A program made the position numbers and the translations under genes. Of a stretch of 64,000 bases of DNA, positions 58,721-64,000 are shown piece after piece. Source of the stretch: Panonychus citri. Taxonomy: Eukaryota; Arthropoda; Arachnida; Trombidiformes; Tetranychidae. Each line of letters opens with the position of its first letter. The stretch's first letter is position 1. Location of the stretch: NCBI RefSeq assembly GCF_014898815.1, contig NW_026515546.1, positions 1,722,501-1,786,500 on the forward strand, written 5' to 3'. The notes below the pieces were generated by a model. The model saw only the letters and a program-made list of their open reading frames with translations, was not told the origin of the DNA and made no database searches.

Positions 58721-58851
58721 TCATTCAGTTGTCTTTGTGAATCAGTTGAATTAACTTGATTTTTATTTCGAACTTGACTTGTTAATTTTTGCTTGTAATT
58801 TCTACAACTTTCTTTCTTTTGTTCTAATTAAATTTTGTTCGCATCATAATT

Positions 58852-59325
58852 ATGTCTAACATTTGTGCTTTTTTCGATGTCCAAGGATTTCATCTAAATG
58901 GACAATTTCTACCCCGTGAGATTGCTTGTTTGAGTGCATCGTCAACCATTCATTTTGCTGTTAATCATCAAAAACGCGCTTCTGACATCAACCTACAAGA
59001 TGACTGGTCAATAAGTATGGAGTCGAATGAAATCCATGGGTTACCTTTTGAATGTAGTGGCCAGGGTCTTCTACCTAACCAGGCGTTCAGCTTACTGGCA
59101 ACGTTTTATGGTAGCACCACAACCCAGGATAAGTTTCTCGTGGGATATGTCTCATCGGATGCTGAAGGGATTCTCAGAAAATTGGCGATACCCAGGGTAA
59201 GAATCATTCTCTCATGTGATGATAATAGTGTCCCATGTCAACTTCACCCTAATCAGGCTAAATATCAATGTGCCTTGAAAAATGTTGTGAAAATGTGGAG
59301 AGAGTATCCACCAAGTGATGAGTGA
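58852..59325 (+). CDS. Conserved unknown protein of arthropod virus-like elements
   Basis: 157 codons. Starts with FFDVQGFHLNGQFLPREIACL and later has HGLPFE, a DKFLVGYVSSDAEGILRKLAI segment and Cys residues near the end. This FxDxQGF..REIA pattern is familiar from uncharacterised proteins that occur with such polymerases in arthropods. The acidic residues at fixed spacing allow a nuclease-like fold, but this is speculative. Frame intact. AATAAA follows at about 59431. Confidence 0.6.
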   Translation: MSNICAFFDVQGFHLNGQFLPREIACLSASSTIHFAVNHQKRASDINLQDDWSISMESNEIHGLPFECSGQGLLPNQAFSLLATFYGSTTTQDKFLVGYVSSDAEGILRKLAIPRVRIILSCDDNSVPCQLHPNQAKYQCALKNVVKMWREYPPSDE

Positions 59326-59469
59326 GTGAGAGAGAAAGAAGAAAAATAAAAAAAGAAAACACTTGAAGTACGAAAAAAATTTACTGTATCCTTAATTATT
59401 GAACTTTTAATTAAACTTTTGCCAATTGATAATAAATAAATCTTAAAACGCCTTAACTTGAACTCAACT

Positions 59470-59611
59470 TTCTCGCGATTTAAATGATAACTCGTATCTC
59501 GCGAAAAAATTGAACTCATGAAACTCATAGCTCAGAAAAAGATATCAGTAACCAGGTAGCTTGAAGTCAATTTTCTCGCGGTGACTCGGTAATTAAAGAA
59601 ATCATCTCGCG
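59470..59611. promoter_or_regulatory. Cluster of four CTCGCG motifs
   Basis: TCTCGCG occurs at about 59471, 59496, 59574 and 59604 within 140 bp of very AT-rich DNA. The last is TCTCGCGAG, a palindrome. CpG-rich words like this are rare around here. In vertebrates TCTCGCGAGA is a promoter element; whether it means the same here is unknown. Confidence 0.45.
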
Positions 59612-59681
59612 AGTAACCCCACCTCGTGATTCTGACTTTTACAAGATGATATTTATTTCTACCGACGAAAAAAAAAATTTC

Positions 59682-60280
59682 CCGCTATTGACACTTGGCC
59701 AAATGATTAATTAATTAAATTCAAGGCGGTTGATAAAAGTCCAATTTTGCTTTTTATTCCTTAAAGAGAGGGAAAAATTTTTTTCTATTAATCGAAAATT
59801 GGGTAAATTTGACAATTAAAATTTGGTAAATTTTCTCCCCGGTGTTTCCCGGTATTAACACTTGGCCAAATGATTAATTAATTAAATTCAAGTTGGTTGA
59901 TAAAAGTCCAATTTTGCTTTTCATTGCTTCAAGAGAGGGAAAATTTTTTTTCTATTAATCGAAAATTGGGTAAATTTGACAATTAAAATTTGGTAAATTT
60001 CTCCCAGTGTTTCAGTATTAACACTTGGTCAAATGATTAATTAATTAAATTCAAGTTGGTTGATAAAGTCAATTTTGCTTTTCATTGCTTAAAGAGAGGA
60101 AAATTTTTTCTATTAATTGAAAATTGAGTAAATTTGACAATTAAAATTGGGTAATTTTCTCCCCGGTGTTTCCCGGTATTGACACTCGGCCTAATGATTA
60201 ATTAGTTAGATTCAAGTTGATTAGTAAAAGTCTCATTTTGCGTTTCATTGCTTCAAGATAGGGAAAATTTTTTCTATTAA
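59682..60280. repeat. Tandem repeat, about 160-bp units
   Basis: Three full units and one partial, each with GTTTCCCGGTATT.ACACTTGG, AAATGATTAATTAATTAAATTC and a GAGAGGGAAAA..TTTTCTATTAAT segment. Units differ by small indels. It is non-coding and separates the left gene block from the polymerase block. Confidence 0.9.
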
Positions 60281-60406
60281 TTGTAAGTTTTGCTCATTGC
60301 TTTTAAATCAATTGAAATTTGACGATCTAAATCATGTGAATTGTGGTTAACTAAAGTTTCAAAAGCAAGTTCAATAAGGCAAAATTTTTGCTCTTTGGTT
60401 GTCGTG

Positions 60407-60920
60407 ATGAACAAATTGTATTTTACACCCATGGGCAATTTTTGGTTGAGGAAAATTAGTCATTCATCCGATTCAAATATTGAAAGAGAACAAGAGAAAG
60501 AGGTAAAGCTTCCTATTTGTGAATTCCTGATAAAATTTGTTTGCTCAAAATGGACGTAAGTAGATTAATGATAAATTCTAACATAAACTAACTTTTCAAT
60601 TTCAATCGTAGATAATCGAACTCGCTATTTTCTCCAGGCTTGATGATCAATGCAAAAGCTTGGAAGAAGAATCTGAAGATTTGATCAAGAAAATTTGTTA
60701 TTATGGATTTTTGGATGTCAACAAGTTTAAAATTGATGGGTTCACCAACGAAACTCAGATCAAAAGTATTCTTCGAAGACCCATTCCATCTCCGTTCCAT
60801 CCTGCATATCGTTACGTATGTGATTTGAATGAAATCGATATTTTATTGGTACAAATACGTAATGTTATGTATTGCATGTCTCATGGAATACCAGGTAATC
60901 GCGCGATAATATTAAATTAA
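60407..60920 (+). CDS. Unknown two-exon protein
   Basis: Exon 1 runs from the Met at 60407 (or the in-frame Met at 60341) to 60555. The intron 60556-60637 has GTAAGT and a TTTCTCCAG end. Exon 2 is 60638-60920. The spliced frame is open through the joint (SKW-T-LDDQC). It encodes a charged, helical protein with EEESEDLIKKI and RRPIPSPFHP segments. No family recognised. An 82-bp spliceosomal intron shows that transcripts of this element are expected to pass through the nucleus. Confidence 0.6.
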
Positions 60921-60945
60921 AACTTTCTTGATCATTTTGAAATCT

Positions 60946-61323
60946 TTAATTCGGAGAAGAAGAAGAAGTTACACAATTATTTGATGTTACAAGGGTTGCA
61001 AGGATAAGTTCAACTTCTCTCATATACTCTACCAGATGATTATACAGAGTAACTGTTGTGTCAGATTCGATCAATGTTTGAAGTTTTGATAAATGTTCAC
61101 TTATTAAAGCACCGTCATAGCAACAGTCATTTTCACCAAACTCACCATCGCTCGATGAAACCACATGAACAGCAGATCTGAAAACGTTCAACGCGTGTTG
61201 ATAATCATTTATAATCCATTGAATTCTTCTTTTTAACATGGGCAATTCGACATTTCTTTGTATTCTCCATAGAACAAATGTGAGATTTCTCCCCAATTTC
61301 AAATAAAATTTTTTGATATTCAT
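60946..61323 (-). CDS. Unknown 125-codon helical protein
   Basis: No family recognised. Basic N-terminal third (KKFYLKLGR, KRRIQW), then long amphipathic helices and a Ser-rich end. It converges with the two-exon gene (25 bp between stops). Upstream, at 61366-61373, is a CATAGTTTAATC motif like those before other genes of this element type. Confidence 0.6.
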   Translation of the reverse strand: MNIKKFYLKLGRNLTFVLWRIQRNVELPMLKRRIQWIINDYQHALNVFRSAVHVVSSSDGEFGENDCCYDGALISEHLSKLQTLIESDTTVTLYNHLVEYMREVELILATLVTSNNCVTSSSSPN

Positions 61324-61365
61324 AACTTGTTTCCACTTTAAAATAATTGATGATTGAACTCGATT

Positions 61366-61373
61366 AAACTATG
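61366..61373 (-). promoter_or_regulatory. CATAGTTT initiator-like motif
   Basis: Same word as at 31150-31157 and 31551-31558, about 43 bp before the ATG. A TATA box is not clear here. Confidence 0.4.
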
Positions 61374-61536
61374 AATTAATTGATGAAATAAATCAATTTA
61401 GTTTTCTTTTACTTTTCAATTTGATTTGTTCCCACTAAAAGATCGGAAATCTCAATTGCGCGTGAGTGAGTAAGTGAATATCAATTGTAATAAACATTGT
61501 TGCTTTGATTCAGTTTTAATCAGTAACTCAAGAGTT

Positions 61537-61544
61537 ATAGTTTA
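61537..61544 (+). promoter_or_regulatory. TATAGTTT motif before the polymerase
   Basis: TTATAGTTTAATC lies 20 bp before the ATG at 61565 and shares ATAGTTTAATC with the minus-strand motif at 61366. Confidence 0.35.
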
Positions 61545-61564
61545 ATCAAAAAGTTTGAATAATT

Positions 61565-64000
61565 ATGGATGAACAAGGTTTCATGTGTAGATTTTGTCAA
61601 ATTAAATTTAATGATGTGGGTGAATTTATAAAACATTCATGTTGTGAAAATAATGAATACGATGACTTAGAGATTTATTTGGCCTTCTCACAGTTTTTGG
61701 ATCCTCCATCAGCAACGTTATCGAATCCATTACAAAGTGAACAACAGCAACAACAACAACAACAACAACAACAACAAATTTTTAATGAATTAGAGACAAT
61801 CAGTGAAGTTATCGGTAAATGTCCAAGTTGTGACCAATTTTGTGGAGATTTTTCAGCTCTTGCTGAACATAGGTGCGGTGAGGTTGAACAACAACAACAA
61901 CAACAACAACTCTGCACGCTAACGTTGATGAATTTTCCCAAAATTTAATGGAAGTTGACAAACATGCTTGTGATAAATGTAACGAACTATTCTCATCATC
62001 TCAACAACTTTCTAACCACCTTAAGGTATGTGGTCTAACTTTAGCATGTCCAAAACCAACAGATGTACTTGAATTGTGTAACTTTAAACTGCTCAAACAA
62101 GCATTTCAAACAAAGTATCGTTTATACTCACGAAAGTTTGATAAATGTTACACGTTAGAAGACCTCCATGGGGAGACTAAAGAAGATTTAAAGTCACTCA
62201 TTTCATCATTATCAAGAGACTTGGGTCCTTTGAAAATTTCCTTTTCAATTAATATTGTATTTGAAAAACTTGGAGCAAGTGATTTTATCACTTCATACAT
62301 ACACTCAATTTTTAAAGTTTACCTTAGTTCGTCTGATGACTTAGATCAACTCATCTTGGATGGGTTTTCCGAGATTCAAAGTATCATAGACCATTACACG
62401 GAGAGAGGAGTGGATTCATCATTGTTTGCATTTCATCTTTAGATGTCTATGTTGCTTGGTATCAACCTCATCACGGTGGTTGTAGGTTACAAAAGTTACC
62501 TAAGCAATTATCGGCAAAGAGGTGTTTCATTACTCTAAACTGTAAGACAAGCTGCTTTATGTATTCTATTCTTTGCAGTATATATGGAAAAGTTGACAAA
62601 CATCGTGTTAACAAGTACGATAAATATATTAAAGCTCACAACTTTTCGAAATGGACTGGTGATGTTACATTGGATCAAATCAATGGTTTTGAGAAAGTTA
62701 ATGAAATTTCTGTCAGCGTTTTTTCATATAACCTGGAAGGTAAATACATTATTCCCCTTCGCATTGCTAAAGAGAAAAAAGAAAATCATGTTCAACTGTT
62801 GTTATATGCTGATCACTATTATCCAATCTCAAGCTTGAAGAGAGCCCTGAATAGTAGATCAAATAGAAGACGTTATCATTGTGAACGATGCTTACATGGC
62901 TATGACTCAGCTGTGAAACTTGATTTACATTTGAAAGATTGTGGAATTCGACCGGCACAGCGAGTTAAAATTCCTGTCTTGACAAGAGAAAATCCGTTGG
63001 CGGATCTTGTTAAACGTAATCTTAAAAAAGAGAGTAAACACCCGTTTGTTATTTATGCTGATTTTGAAAGCATTTGCATTCCCACAGGTGATCAGAGAAA
63101 AGTTTCTAAACATGAACCCAGCAGTTACGGTTATATTGTGGTTGACTGGAATAAAAAAGTGATTAGACGTGACTTTAAGCATGGAAACAACATAATCAAT
63201 GACTTTCTACATAGCATCAAACAGACTGAAAAATGGCTGAAAATTTATCTGAAGGAAAACGCTTGTAAGCCTCTTGAGATCACCGCTGATATTGAAGAAA
63301 GTTTTCTGCTCTCATGGGATTGTTGGATTTGTGGTGAACCAATGTACGGCGATAGAGTTCGAGATCACGATCATTTTACTGGTGAATATCGTGGTGCTGC
63401 TCACAGTTCATGCAACGTAAACTACTCTATTCCCAAGCGAATACCTATTTTCTTTCATAATCTGAAAAATTATGACAGCCATTTGATTATCGCTGGAATG
63501 GACAGTAGATCTTTTTCAACCGACTTTACAATTATTCCTCAATCGATGGAAAAGTATATCGGATGGTTTGTTGGTGATTTAGCCTTTCTCGACTCTTATG
63601 CTTTTCTACCTGCTAGTCTGGAAACATTAGCGAGAGATCTGAGCGTAGAAGAGAAGCAACACTTTCTACGCCAAGAGTTTGCAAATTGTGATCTTACTAA
63701 TCTTCTTGACAAAGCTGCTTTACCCTATGAATATTTAGATTCGTTTGAAAAGTATAATGAGAAAAGATTACCAGGTATTGAATCATTTTATTCATCGTTA
63801 ACAGACAAAGGTATTACAATTGAAATGCATGAGAGGTTAAATCGTGTTTGGAGTCAGTTCAACTGTAAAACATTGGGTGATCTGATCGATATTTATCTAA
63901 GGCTGGATGTGTACTTGTTAGCTGCAGTTTTTGAAAACTTTCGAGAAACAAGTTTGAACGACTTTGGTATTGATCCCCCGCATTATATGTCAGTCCCTGG
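61565..64000 (+). pseudogene. Protein-primed family B DNA polymerase with zinc fingers and endonuclease VII-like insert, 5' part
   Basis: From 61565 there are C2H2-type fingers (CRFCQIKF, CPSCDQF, CDKCNELF) separated by two poly-Gln runs. An N-terminal domain follows, typical of arthropod Maverick-like polymerases, then another C2H2 finger near 62880. The exonuclease Exo I motif is YADFES (about 63056), and HNLKNYD follows the insert as Exo II. The insert has CWICGEP, RDHDHFTGEYRGAAH and CN, an HNH/endonuclease VII-type site. The polymerase palm motifs lie beyond 64000. The frame changes twice: in the CAA run near 61905, and near 62405 by one extra base. Both could be assembly errors, as repeats are involved. 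From 62405 on the frame is open to the window end. Confidence 0.85.

Larger units (their letters stand above)
56582..64000. mobile_element. Virus-like (Polinton/Maverick-related) integrated DNA element, left part
   Basis: A run of short, closely spaced genes on both strands, almost all intronless, beside a protein-primed family B DNA polymerase with an inserted His-Asn-type endonuclease motif. Such polymerases mark Polintons/Mavericks and related arthropod DNA viruses. The element also encodes TBP-like and PC4-like proteins. The left border is placed at the direct repeats; true terminal inverted repeats, integrase, capsid and packaging genes are not in view and the element runs past base 64000. 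A decayed relative on the minus strand occupies about 27.5-32.4 kb. Confidence 0.7.

Noticed and set aside
1..64000. tRNA or rRNA genes
   Set aside because: No cloverleaf or rRNA core was recognised by eye; only primer-binding sites resembling tRNA 3' ends were found.

Overview
The window looks like nuclear DNA of an AT-rich arthropod, most likely a chelicerate and probably a mite. It has many short GT..AG introns, CT and ATC microsatellites, eukaryotic transposons and a Dscam-like adhesion receptor. The domain order of that receptor (Ig7-Ig8-Ig9-FN1-FN2-FN5-FN6-TM, without Ig10, FN3 and FN4) is the shortened form known from chelicerates. The species cannot be named from the sequence alone.

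Layout. (1) 1-7120: a nearly complete Ty3/gypsy LTR retrotransposon on the minus strand. It carries an extra RING/TRAF-finger/ubiquitin-like gene in the env position and about 25 copies of the palindrome AACTNAGTT. (2) 8113-18312: the last 15 visible exons of the Dscam-like gene, plus strand, ending in a transmembrane segment and a tyrosine-bearing tail. (3) 19402-20477: a decayed DEDDh (REX/RNase T-like) exonuclease gene. (4) 21381-33334: a nest of mobile DNA. It holds TA-flanked MITEs, a 4.36-kb element with 1.5-kb inverted arms carrying LTR/PBS/gag remnants, long hairpins, and a decayed virus-like element on the minus strand with TBP-like and PC4-like pseudogenes and a cluster of small ORFs, one with two PPPY motifs. 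A second LTR, primer site and gag fragment follow. (5) 33335-35811: a recent partial duplicate of the Dscam 3' end. It is joined in frame to the gag fragment, lacks the transmembrane exon and is broken by a 1-bp deletion. (6) 36149-36428: a signal-peptide exon of an unknown secreted or membrane protein, followed by about 20 kb of DNA in which I find no convincing gene. (7) 56582-64000: the left part of a virus-like, Polinton/Maverick-related element. It has direct repeats, a TBP-like gene, a PC4-like gene, a conserved unknown gene, two further unknown genes, and a protein-primed type B DNA polymerase that runs off the window.

How parts work together. The most striking system is the virus-like element. 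Besides a DNA polymerase it encodes two homologues of host transcription-initiation factors (a TATA-binding-protein-like protein and a PC4/Sub1-like coactivator). At least four of the upstream regions in the two copies have a TATA box placed 29-30 bp before an initiator-like motif. The same TBP-then-PC4 order recurs in the decayed copy at 27.5-28.2 kb, so the pair belongs to the element family and is not a chance capture. This suggests a mobile element that carries part of its own promoter-recognition machinery. That role is inference; the homologies and promoter spacing are visible in the sequence.
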